DNA from: Tetrapyrgos nigripes
Lineage: Eukaryota > Basidiomycota > Agaricomycetes > Agaricales > Campanellaceae
NCBI GenBank assembly: GCA_013368315.1
Contig: JAACJM010000039.1
Coordinates: 372,001-436,000, forward strand
Direction of reading: 5' to 3'
Length of the DNA: 64,000 nt
The position numbers and the translations under genes were made by a program. The stretch's first letter is position 1. Every line of letters starts with the position of its first letter. The notes below the pieces were generated by a model. That model was given only the letters and a program-made list of their open reading frames with translations, made no database searches and was not told the origin of the DNA. This document shows positions 23,749-33,953 of this stretch, piece by piece.

Positions 23749-25320
23749 TTTTTGGATACCCGAAGAAAGATCACCAGAAGCGATGCGTGTCAATCTGCCG
23801 TGTATAGTCAGAAAAGGTTCTCAGTCACATCTAGTATCGCATTTTCGGGAAGGAGGTTCCGGAATCTGGGACGTCTTCTCGGACCAGTGAAGAAAACTAG
23901 TGGGGAGTGTACTTCATATGTGTGTGTCTTCAGTCAAACGTTCCTATGCTTTACTTACGAAAATGCTCACATACACTCATCCCATTCGTGAACTTGACTT
24001 GTGGAACGGAGACTCCTACGATGTGTCTCCTCTCCTGAATGACATACATCGAATCTGGTTGCTGGCATATACATTTCCCAACTTTCACACTCTGGAGTGC
24101 AATTGTCCCTACCAGGCCTTTGATGATGCACTCGTATTTATGGACGATGGAATACGAAAATTTCGCATCAGTATATCCAACCCGCATTATCGAAACATCG
24201 ACTCGTCGAAATCCATAGATTTGACGGACATTATACAGCTGCGAATGCCCAAACTCACTTCCTTGTCAATCAACGTCCCGCTGCGGCATAGGGAGGAGCT
24301 CCTTATGCCATTGGCAACTCTCCTTGCGCACCTCCCATCACTTGAAGATGTCTGGATACCCTCCTTCGAGGATATACAAGCCTCAGTGCTTCTGCAAAAC
24401 TGCGAAGGTTGCGGTTCATCTAGCACGACAGGTTCGCCCTGACCGCCACGGTTCCATGGTCGAAGCATCACATTACCCCTCTCAAGGAGCTCGGGATGAA
24501 AATGACTGAATGCAGAAGCATTATACCCCTCCTTCCACATTGTTGACATCTGCAAAAACTAGACCTTCTCTTCTACTCATCCGATGACTCCGCATCCAAA
24601 CATCTTTTCGACACCATCTCTCAATTGTCAATTCTTCGTAGAACTCGAGGTCTCTTTTGAGGATGAAAATGAGGGTTTTGAAGGCGCCCTGGTTTGCAAA
24701 ACATCACCGCCTTCATTTTCTGCGTGGGACATCCTGTCGGTATGTCTGACCAAGATGTGGCCTGAATGGCACAGGCATGGCCCAGGCTGCAAAAACTTCA
24801 TGTTTGGTGGATACCCGTCAGCAAATTCCCGATGGAGAATCATGAATCAACCAGTCCTTGGGCTGGCTTTACCCTTATAGATCTTTGTCCTGATCTCTGA
24901 GACCTCGAGCTCTATGTCAACACGAAACCACAGAACACTCCCCCCCTTGATCTCACTTCCTTGCCACCACACATCCAAGAAGGTCACTGCCAAGGCTCTT
25001 GACAAGGGAGAGGACCTCACCTTTGCTGAGTTGTTGGGCCAGATTCTTCCGCCCAAGTGCGACTTGCGGTTTGACATTTATGATGATGACACGGACGTCG
25101 ACGCAGTCTTAGAACTGCGTGAAAGATGGGGGACTGTACGAAGGCTTTCCCCTCGCTTTTGCAAGCTTTATTCGAAATTACAGCAGCACGACGAAGAACT
25201 CCGCACTTTTAAGAGTGCACAATAATGTCCTGCGCCCTGACGAGAAAGTTAGACTGTATCTTATCATCTTCCTTTCGTTGTCTTCTTTATCAGGAAGATC
25301 TGGATCTCTTGCCGGTTGAT
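23749..25320 (+). pseudogene. Decayed LRR/F-box-like gene, copy 2 of a tandem pair
   Basis: The better-kept copy. Conceptual blocks read LDLWNGDSYDVSPLL, FDDALVFMDDGIRKF, LLAHLPSLEDVWIPSFEDI and, in the last frame, GEDLTFAELLGQILPPKCD and LRERWGTVRRLSPRF, ending at a stop at 25223-25225. The blocks are in order but in different frames, with stops after 24440 and 24880. Some gaps could be introns, yet I could not find a set of splice sites that restores one frame. A truncated or dying F-box/LRR gene is the simplest reading; an expressed multi-exon gene is not excluded. Confidence 0.5.
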
Positions 25321-25546
25321 TATTGGAATATGATGGAACGCCGCCACCGGGCACTGGCATGTCGTTCTAGTCGTCTTTCTCAACGATGAGCATGCATAGT
25401 AGATATCGTTCAAGTCTAGCATCCGTTATAAATACATAACTGGATAAGTTACAGTAAGTATTAATGTGTACAGTACTATAGTAGCAGATAATACAGCAAC
25501 GCCCTACCTCACATACCCAAAATATGGAAATCATGACAAGGTCCGC

Positions 25547-27830
25547 CTAGGACGCCAATACAACTTTTCTTTTCTTCTTCCTCTTACCTTCGCTCCGCGA
25601 TGGCCTGGAGCTCCCCTCGCCACTGGTCGAAGGTACTTCACTGGTACTCGCTTCTTCTGTGTGAGCATAGGGTGGAGGTGGGACTCCAACACTCTGTCTC
25701 CCAGTAAAAACCATCATCCGGGGGCTGTTCTCCGATTCCGGCCATTCGTTTCCATGAGAAGAGGTGGCAACCGGTGACGGCGCAAATTCCGAATCACCAA
25801 CGGGCACACGCCTGACATATGCCAGCACTTGGCCTGGTTGACGCCATGGGGATTTCTTGGCCTCATTCTGCTCAGGCGTTGCCGCATCTGTCGTGGGGGA
25901 TCTAGAAGACGAGTCCCATTGAGAATCTGTCGGAGGAGTGACAGGTGGAGACAGAAGACCGCTATCATACCCCTGAGCGTAAGCAAGGCCTGGTTGTGCT
26001 AATGGAAAAGATGGCGGATTCGAGGAATGGTAAGAGGCGTAATGACCATTTGCGGCAAAACCAGTCTGAACAGAATTAGGCGAAGGGAAGTCATTCACGT
26101 AACCTTGTTGTATTCGTTCAGAGCCATATAACCTGTAAGGGTCAGGCTGAAGCGAGCTTCTTCGGCGCCGCTTCTTGCGCATGTCTCTGATCAGAATAAA
26201 GGTTACGATGACCATAAGCAGGAACGCAACCCCGCCGAGGACGATGCCTGCAATGATGCCACCGTTAAATTTGGATGGAGAGCTCGTGTCAGTCTTCCTG
26301 CGTGCGATACCTATGGAAGAGCCGTTGGTACCAGAAACCGAGAAGATTCTGCAGGAATGGCTAGATTAGAGCTTGGTCAGGAAAGACGCGAAACAGTGAA
26401 CTTGCGCATAAATGGACGAGATGAAACTTGATCCAAGGAAAAATTCGGCAGCTGACGAGTCCGACCATTGCTCTATGGTTCCGAGGCAAATAGATCCCCG
26501 CTGTTGAACAAGTATCTCTTCCGTCAATGTGACGTTCAGGGACCCGAAGGTAAGCGTCAGTTGCATTTTCGCATCACAAGGAACGTTCCATTGATTAGTT
26601 GGCGTGGCCGCAGAGTTCAAGAGTTGAGCACCTTGGACGCTGGAATCTACGATCATTTCGATCCATTAGCATGATACAAGGGGAGCAACAGTAAAGCACT
26701 AACATATCATATTAGCGGCACCCCGGGGAAAAATAAGACTCGACTCGAATGGGTCTATTACGGCAATCAAGTTTCCGTCGTTTTGTAACGCACTGTTGCC
26801 TCCACTAGTGAATGACCAGCTGTCTAATTTAACGAACCAATCTGTTTGTGTTGAAACGGAAGGGCCCTCGGTACTCGGATCGAATGGCGTCATCTCCCTC
26901 CATATTAAATCTCCCTCATATGCTGCTGTGTCAGGAGCAAGCCAGTGTAAGACGCCACCATCGGATTCAGAGTCCGGGGTCGGCGGATTCAGAGCCATTC
27001 CGAAGGTAAAATTGGTAACGCCTGGATGGTTAGCAAGCCACCCGCTGTAGACTGTAGTCCCGAAATCTCCATTCCGCGCTGTAGACAAGCAAATACAGAG
27101 ACAGTGATTAAAGCTTCTCCATTCCACGAGAAGATGTTGACATACCATTGGTACCCAGTCCTATAATGCCTGCAACTCCATTGCTTAGCAAGGACTGCGT
27201 TTGATTCGCTACTATGACTATGACGAATAAAGTGTGAAGGTCAGTTATAGCGATGGTGAGACAAAAATGATCAACACCGACTAGTTTGATTGTTGTATAT
27301 CCACGCTGAGCCATTGGATTGAGTGAGATGACAATCTTCACGAATCAAAGGTCCCCCTGCAGTCCCATCCAGAAGAGAAACATTCTGAGTGCTAGGCAAC
27401 TGCTGCACTGTCGTCGATTGGCTGACATTATAGCTAACGAAAAAGAAAAGGACCATACAGCGAAAATGAAGACGGATACGTGATCTCAATCTCACCTTAC
27501 AGCGCCATTGCAAGTAGAACAATTCGTGCCAGCAACAACTGTATAACCTGTCCCTGTAGAGAGCGCAAAGTTGAAAGTTTGCTGCCCAGAACCCGTAGAC
27601 TGGGCGACGATTATATGCAACGTGAGTAAGAAGAGTTTGGCAACGAGACGAGATCGCCACGAACTACCTACCATCGTCACATTGACAAGATACCGGTTGT
27701 TTTGATCTAATCGAAGAGGGATGTAAAGAGTCTCTTGGAGTGTATCACGTCGAAGTACTGATCCAGCATCAACGGTGAACCCCAATGCCAGCAGGAGGAG
27801 GCAGAGGAAAAGGCCCCAGTCCTTATACAT
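25547..27830 (-). CDS. Membrane-anchored aspartyl-protease-like protein lacking the first catalytic Asp
   Basis: Seven exons, complement(27672..27830, 27496..27599, 27282..27433, 27146..27217, 26704..27078, 26406..26646, 25547..26348), give 634 residues. A signal peptide, a pepsin-like (A1) luminal domain of about 370 residues, a membrane helix (399-421), a basic stop-transfer (RKKRRRR) and a 210-residue Pro/Ser-rich cytoplasmic tail are seen. Where A1 proteases have the first DTG the protein reads LSTGTGYTVV (Ser67-Thr68-Gly69), followed by the usual NCSTC. The second site reads AVIDPFESS: Asp271 is kept but its Thr-Gly is lost. The family shape is kept without a catalytic pair, so I expect an inactive sensor, receptor or scaffold. 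Intron 6 (26349..26405) starts GCAAGT, a GC-AG intron. Confidence 0.85.
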
Positions 27831-28233
27831 GACCGTAGAGAGTAAGAAGGGAACTCAGCTGTGAAGACCTGTAGGCTGTACCATCATGGGGTAGAGGAAT
27901 ATATCTGGATTTAGGCACGTATGTAAACCTTAAGTCTGACAGTCGCCCTTCCTATTGGTTAGGATAGAGCTATCTCCTGACCAAGTTTCAGCCAACCTTG
28001 GCATTTGCACATGCAGCGCTCTATAAAGTTCGCATTCTGTCAAGTGAATTAGACGGAAACCATTGACTTCGTTGCTAACGCCGATTCCGAAAGGTTAAAG
28101 CCAACGGATAGAATTACGGAGATCGCTGACTTGGGATTCGCCAACGGACTTGATGTATGATCAGGGTTCGAAAGTGCGAGGAGAAACGTAGCTTTCTTCG
28201 TCAAATATAGCATTAAAAAAGGTGACAGTAAAA

Positions 28234-29331
28234 TTATGAAGCATTCGATGATTTTGGGCTCTTCTCCAGGATAGCATCAACAATACCAAAATCAAGGGCT
28301 TCTTGAGCTGTGCATCGTCAGCAATAGAACTTGTAAAGACGAAGAGGCCCACATACCGGTCATGAAATAATCACGTTCCAATGCCTTCTCTGAAAGCCAG
28401 GGTGGGTCATACAGGCTAATGGAGGACCACAGAACTACGTACCAAACCGCGTTCGTCCATCAGCAACACTCTCACCGGGTTTAGCACAATGCTTTTGATA
28501 GATTCCAGTCAAGGACTCGCGTATCCGCAGGATTTCTTTTGCGTGTATGGCGATGTCGGAAGCTTGGCCGGAAGCACCTCCGGATGGTTCTGGGAAAGAC
28601 GGAGGTCAGAAGAAGTTTAGGTCCCATGCGACTGTAGATCATACGGTGAATCATAATACTAGCATTAGGAAGACAATGCCGCTTTCCTTGCGCCCCAGCC
28701 GATAACAGAAGGGAACCCATACTAGCTGCCTGCCCTATACAGTAAGTGTGAATGGGTGATGAAACATACTGCAAAAATACGTGTCAGAGCGCCAATATCA
28801 GCGCAAAAACGAGAATAGTGCGCAGCCAACCTGCATCTACAAAATTGAAAAGCTTGAAAAAGGACAAGCGAAGTCAAGAACATACTGTGTCATAGATGGC
28901 TAGACCAGCAGTTACACTTCCACCAGGAGAGTTGATGTAAAGGTGTATAGGTTTTGAAGAGTCTTCAGCTTCTAAGAACAGCAGTTGTGCTACGGTCAAA
29001 GTCGAGTCTGTGTCCCGAATCTTGATCCACGTATTAGCAAGATTGACTGTAACAAGGCCACGGCCAACCACTCACTGGACCATACAGCATGATGACTCTT
29101 TCTCTAAGGAGTCTTGAGAAGATGTCATATGAACGTTCGCCCCTGCCCTTTTGTGACAAAGAATGAGGTCCAGAATGCCAGGTGTAGTTGTCATGAACGA
29201 ACCGTTTGCTCGATGACTATTGGGACAAGATTGGCGGATGGTGCCTGTGTCCATTTTGCGGCCAGAGGGTGGAATGAGCGAGACAAAGAGACTACATTCC
29301 TTTGAAGAGCAGAGAGGGCCGGACGATGCAT
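28234..29331 (-). CDS. clpP: ATP-dependent Clp protease proteolytic subunit, mitochondrial
   Basis: Eight exons, complement(29203..29331, 29076..29147, 28886..29020, 28831..28836, 28645..28768, 28443..28589, 28357..28389, 28234..28307), give 239 residues. The first 30 residues ([20 protein letters not shown]) are Arg/Ser-rich without acids, a mitochondrial presequence. ClpP landmarks follow: [40 protein letters not shown], catalytic Ser130 in GQAASMG, His155 in MIHQPSGG and the Asp in FGIVDAI. Exon 4 is 6 nt and codes for Met-Gln in the canonical DTMQY. ClpP forms the barrel of the ClpXP protease in the matrix. It is transcribed away from the Brr6-like gene. Confidence 0.95.
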
Positions 29332-29436
29332 GTTGGACAGAAAGTTTGCACCAACCCGTGACCAAATTGAACGCGTTGTCTCTTTGTTCTCAACCTCCAC
29401 GTCGCTCTGCGCGTCCTGTTCATACCACTCGCTACG
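29332..29436. promoter_or_regulatory. Shared divergent promoter of clpP and the Brr6/Brl1 gene
   Basis: Only 105 bp separate the two start codons, so both transcripts must start in or near this space and their leaders may overlap. No TATA box is seen. Confidence 0.5.
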
Positions 29437-30914
29437 ATGAGCTCACCCTTCTTTCGTTCTTCACGGTCAACAGAGGCCCCCATGGACTTTCAGTTCACAG
29501 ACCGTCCAAGCAGTCATCAAGAACCCGTCTGGCGTGCACCTTCTGTTGGTCTTGAAGGCGACCCCAGTACGCCTCGAAAAAGTATGCCTTCAAACAACTC
29601 AGTCTCTGTTCAATGGCTCAAGTTTGCTAGGACCGCATGATACACTCAATCCAATGACACCGTCGACGCCGCCTACATTTGGGCTCAACCGCAACATCCC
29701 ATTCATGTTCTCCACCCCTGCTCGTTCTCAGTCACAACCTCCTGCTTGGGCCCCTCCTTCCAATTTTTCTCCTGTGACGTCCTTTCCGCGCCCTTTCTCG
29801 CAAGAACCCGAACCCAATGACGTTGAAATGCCAGACGCCAGTCCACCAAAGCAACCCGAGGAGCCGACAAGCCCAGACGCGGCCCAATCAGAGAAAAGAG
29901 TCGTGGCAACAGGTGCACTACGCAGAGTCTACCGGGCACGAAACAGAGCACGCGGTAGTCGCCTGGCTATCATGCGTACTGTCGAATCAGATTCCGGAAA
30001 CGAAGATGAGGGCGATCAGAGCGATGAAGACTCATTACAGCCTATTTCTCAAAACACATCTAATCATTATACGTTGAATATGGCCGCGCCTACGCAGTCT
30101 CGTTCCGATACTCCATATGTTTTGCTGGGGTCAGTGGCTCAGTCTGTCAATTACACGTCCACTCTGATCATCATCGCGCAGTTACCTGCAGTTCTTCTTC
30201 AATCTGTCATTGGTTCTGGTTTTCCTATATCTGCTTCTTCAAGGTATTCTGACAATACAACGGGACGTAGAGCATCGCATCTCAGAGTATTCCATGGGTC
30301 AGTGGATTGATATCAAATTCAGTTTTGTTTGTTGATACCTCGATCTAGATATCGTCCAGGAGATTGCGAGATGTGCATTAGAGTACAGGAACAACAACTG
30401 TGATAACCCTATCCCTGCTGTGGTAACCCAGTGCGGGAACTGGGAAACCTGTATGAACCGAGACCCTACTAAAGTTGGCCGTGCCCGAGTCGGTGCCGAA
30501 CTCCTTGCGGAAGTAGTGAATGGATTTGTAGAACCAATCAGTTGGAAAACCCTGGTACGTTGTCTTGGAATAGTCCCTAATAACCCCGGACCTTTCGTAT
30601 CTGATTGGTTTCCTAATGGCAATGTTGATCGTATTGTTCAGCTGTTCACTTTGACCTCACTATCCTTCTTAACCGTGTTCATCAACGCACTACTTTCGCT
30701 ATATCGTTCTCGACATAGACCTTCTGCCGAGGTTCCACAGGTTCCATCGCATTTCCCTGGGTCCAACCCAGCTCCGCACCATTTTGGCGGTTATTTATCT
30801 CCTGCTCCTACGCCGAGTTGGGGGCGTTCGTGGAAGGGTTATGGGGATGACATACAACAAACGCCAACAAGAAGACGAAAATTAGAAAATGGTGAATCTG
30901 TCAAGGTTAAATAG
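29437..30914 (+). CDS. Brr6/Brl1-type nuclear envelope protein
   Basis: Exons 29437..29581, 29631..30129, 30182..30297, 30349..30554 and 30642..30914 give 412 residues. The first 214 residues are disordered and Pro/Ser-rich with a basic patch RVYRARNRARGSR. The conserved domain follows: first helix LQFFFNLSLVLVFLYLLL, then a lumenal loop with four cysteines (262, 271, 282, 288) in ARCALEYRNNNCD and QCGNWETCMNRDP, then KVGRARVGAELLAE and a second helix. The four cysteines are the disulfide pattern of the family. Brr6 and Brl1 sit in the nuclear envelope and help insert nuclear pore complexes and keep membrane lipid balance; fungi outside the yeasts often have a single gene serving both roles. 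Confidence 0.92.
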
Positions 30915-32804
30915 GGCATTCGATAGATATGCCATTATGGTGTATATGTATGATGGTCGCACATATACAATCGGGCTTCTGATCTTATACACGTACAGGA
31001 TCCGGTTGTGAGCTGTTCACATTTGGCGATTGTCATCTGGTCGTCATCTTTGAAGCGTACTGTATATGACACTGCTTGAAAATCATATGTTCCCCAAAAG
31101 TATAACCGATTGACAAAAGATTTGACCCGGAATGATCTAGCCAAGTCCGTCAATCCAAGCAAAACCCAAGCGGCACGTCGATGATCGACCCAAGGGACTT
31201 GCAGACTGCTGCAAAAAGCATGACAGCAGCGTACACACAGGCAATTTGCTATCATAGTACGGAGTTCACAATGGAGGCCTAGCGGCTCCAAGCGGGTGCG
31301 GGTTAGTTTTACACCCTCATGATGTACCCGAAAATCATGGGGCCCACAATATCGTTTTCCACAGATCAAATCTCTCAGACTGTACCTGGTGATACACCAT
31401 ACATCGATACAGGCTCAATTCATTGGTAATCTGTGGTAATCCGGCGGTTCCAGTGCATTGGCTCAACAAGTCTTGTGCACAGCTTGTCATCATATCTGAC
31501 AAGCAAGCGTTAGTCCGATTTTTCTCCGTTGATTTATTTTCTATACCAAAAAGCGATCGAGAGTTTCGTAGCCCATGGGGAACATCATTGATGTCAATCA
31601 TAATACTGATAGCTACATATTTGAAGGTGATGATTAGTGTCTGTCCTGCCTCATCACTTGAATTGACGCCACTATCCTGTTCATTCACGCAGCGCAGCAG
31701 GAATTTCATCATATAACCTCACCACAACGTTCCTTCTGCGGGAGATCACAGGTACAACATACACGACAAGCGCGGAGATACCCAAGCGATGTATGACTAT
31801 GATGAATGGAGATATCGCCTAGTAATGACATCGCCGCCATCCTCGGTATTTAAGAATGGGAACAAGAAGATATGAGAGAACAAGAGGCTTTATGTAGAAT
31901 TTGTGTAGAAGAAGCAAGCTTGCATCAGAAATTGATTATTGACTTCATCACTCAAACGGACCTTTACTCTTTTGTGAGTAATGCTTCCTTGCTTCCCTGG
32001 TGGGTACCTTGGGTAATCTTCCAATCTTCATGTGCTTGTGGCCACCTTCTTATTTCCGGAGGTGCTTCTCAAACTCACGACCCTACTTTTAGCGCAGCGG
32101 TATTCGAAGTAGCTCGTTTGACACGCTAAGGGTAGTCGTAGTGTGACTACATACGGATACACACTATTACAGCTCGTTGACAGCCAAAATTTCATTCTCG
32201 GAGGATTGCAAGTAAGAAGCCGGGAAAAAATCCATGGAACGCCGCACTTCCTTCAGCGGCGGTGTGGCCAAAAAGGGATCCGGATTTGATATACGTTTGA
32301 TGGTTATGGCGTCGATAGACGGGGCGGTCAATTCAAACCAATGCATTTGAGTGCTCTTATGTGCTCTTATGAACCAGGGTCTTATTCTTAGAGCCACGTT
32401 GGACCCTGAAGGGAAATCATACAATTCAAACGCCGTTTTTTTTCATTCCTGAACAGGAGAAAAGCATTCATCATCGCACTACTGATTCGATGATGTTGAT
32501 TTCCCGTTTTACCTGTATTTTCCGCTCCGAGCTTCCATGTATGAATTAGATGTGTATCTCGAGACCCTGAAATGAAAACATGGAGGACGTATGTATATAC
32601 CTTGACAAGGAATGAAAGAGCCAATAGAGAAAGTGCTGATGCTGTAAGTACTAGAAAGTTCCATTCAACCAGACTTGACCGGAGAAGTACACTGAATGTG
32701 ATGGGGACCGCAGTTCAAAACCCATATCCACCCTGCAATTGATGATGTCGGGCAACAAGGACTGGCCGCCGGGAAAGAAAACTCCTAAAGGAGCCTAGCA
32801 GAGA
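30915..32804. other. Gene-poor stretch of 1.9 kb
   Basis: Only short unrelated frames are seen on both strands; none has a family signature or a consistent set of splice sites. It includes the 3' flanks of the Brr6-like gene and the SERF gene (convergent), and may hold a non-coding transcript that sequence reading alone cannot show. Confidence 0.4.
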
Positions 32805-33174
32805 TCATTTTCCTCCTCCTCCTGCGGGCGCTGCTTTGGCTTTCTCTTCTTCCTTTTTCTGAAGGTTTTTGCGACGGTATAAGACGACTTGTATGCACGA
32901 GACAAGGAAATGCCTACCTTTTGTTTTTCCCTCAAAGCCGCGGCATCGCTGTGGATTTATTACTTGAATAACGACCCGCTAAAATATTTCGTCAGATCGA
33001 CTTACTCCTCACGTCGCTTCGCGAGAGTGGAGGCACTTTCTTTGGTTTTTTTCTGCGCAGCGGCTTTTTTCTGGGCCTTCAGTCGATCTTGGTCACGCTG
33101 ATTGCCACCTAAAGGGCGCTTTCGTGAATGATGTTCACTGGCTGGATAGACAAAGAAACACACTCACGAGTCAT
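32805..33174 (-). CDS. SERF-like (4F5 family) small basic protein
   Basis: Four exons, complement(33168..33174, 33006..33108, 32918..32948, 32805..32858), code for 64 residues beginning MTRGNQRDQDRLKAQKK and ending in a Gly-rich tail. The first exon is 7 nt (ATGACTC). The N-terminus with xRGNQRxxxR and the Lys/Ala/Glu-rich remainder match the 4F5/SERF family (MARGNQREKAREK type). SERF proteins are small, charged and disordered and are known as modifiers of protein aggregation in animals; the role in fungi is not settled. It is too spliced to appear as a long open frame; the introns (59, 57, 59 nt) all have GT-AG ends. Confidence 0.85.
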
Positions 33175-33860
33175 GTTCGATGCTGATACAGAGTCGTGTA
33201 GGCTGCAGCTGCGCAACGAGGTGGACGTTGAGGCGGAGCTGGAACGGAGTTTGAAAGAAGAAGTAAGCCGTGGGAAGATGTCAATGTAGCTTAGGGGTCT
33301 TATTTAAACGGAGATCAAATTCAGTCATAGGAAGCTCGGAAGTGACCGGACCGGGAAGGTTATGTATTCAAATTATTGCTTCCATTGATGGAAGGATAAT
33401 GAATGCTTTGTCAGCTGGTTCGATGATCTGCAGGTCGCGGAGTGAACCATGTCAACTTTAGGAGGAAAAAGCAACCGAGACCAGCGGATGAGCCTGCCAT
33501 CTTGGCAACGGGGCCGGTTTTTACATTTGATCTAGATCGAAGAGATAGATTTGGGTCCATCCAGTGCATAGAGGACTAGAAAGAGACTGAGACGCATGGG
33601 GGAGTGTGCGATAGAGCCCGGGGAGGAGAATGGAGGAAAAGGATGAGAAAGGCCTGGAAAGGGATGGGATTAAGCTATTTAGGTTGCCCTGAAGGGGAGT
33701 GACATTGACGCACGCGAGAAATCTAGATTGGCTAGATAGAACGGAGAAATATAGACTCAATAATGACGGCAGCGGAGGCACGCGTTTCGATACAAGCTGC
33801 GACAACCCGAGATCTGTTATTGATCGCCACAGATCGTGCGAGGGGTTGGTCGACTTGCTG
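33175..33860. other. Divergent upstream region of the SERF and CYC8 genes
   Basis: Contains the SERF promoter at the left and the CYC8 promoter at the right. No gene is seen within it. Confidence 0.4.
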
Positions 33861-33868
33861 TATATATA
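33861..33868 (+). promoter_or_regulatory. TATA box of the Cyc8/Ssn6 gene
   Basis: TATATATA lies 86 bp upstream of the start codon and is followed by a pyrimidine-rich leader (CCCTTCATCCTTCTGTC), typical of strongly expressed fungal genes. Confidence 0.5.
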
Positions 33869-33953
33869 GAGTCACTCCACTCTTTCTGATAACTTTCCGC
33901 CCTTCATCCTTCTGTCACCCCTTCCTCCCCCATAGTCGTCGCCCGTCGTCGAC

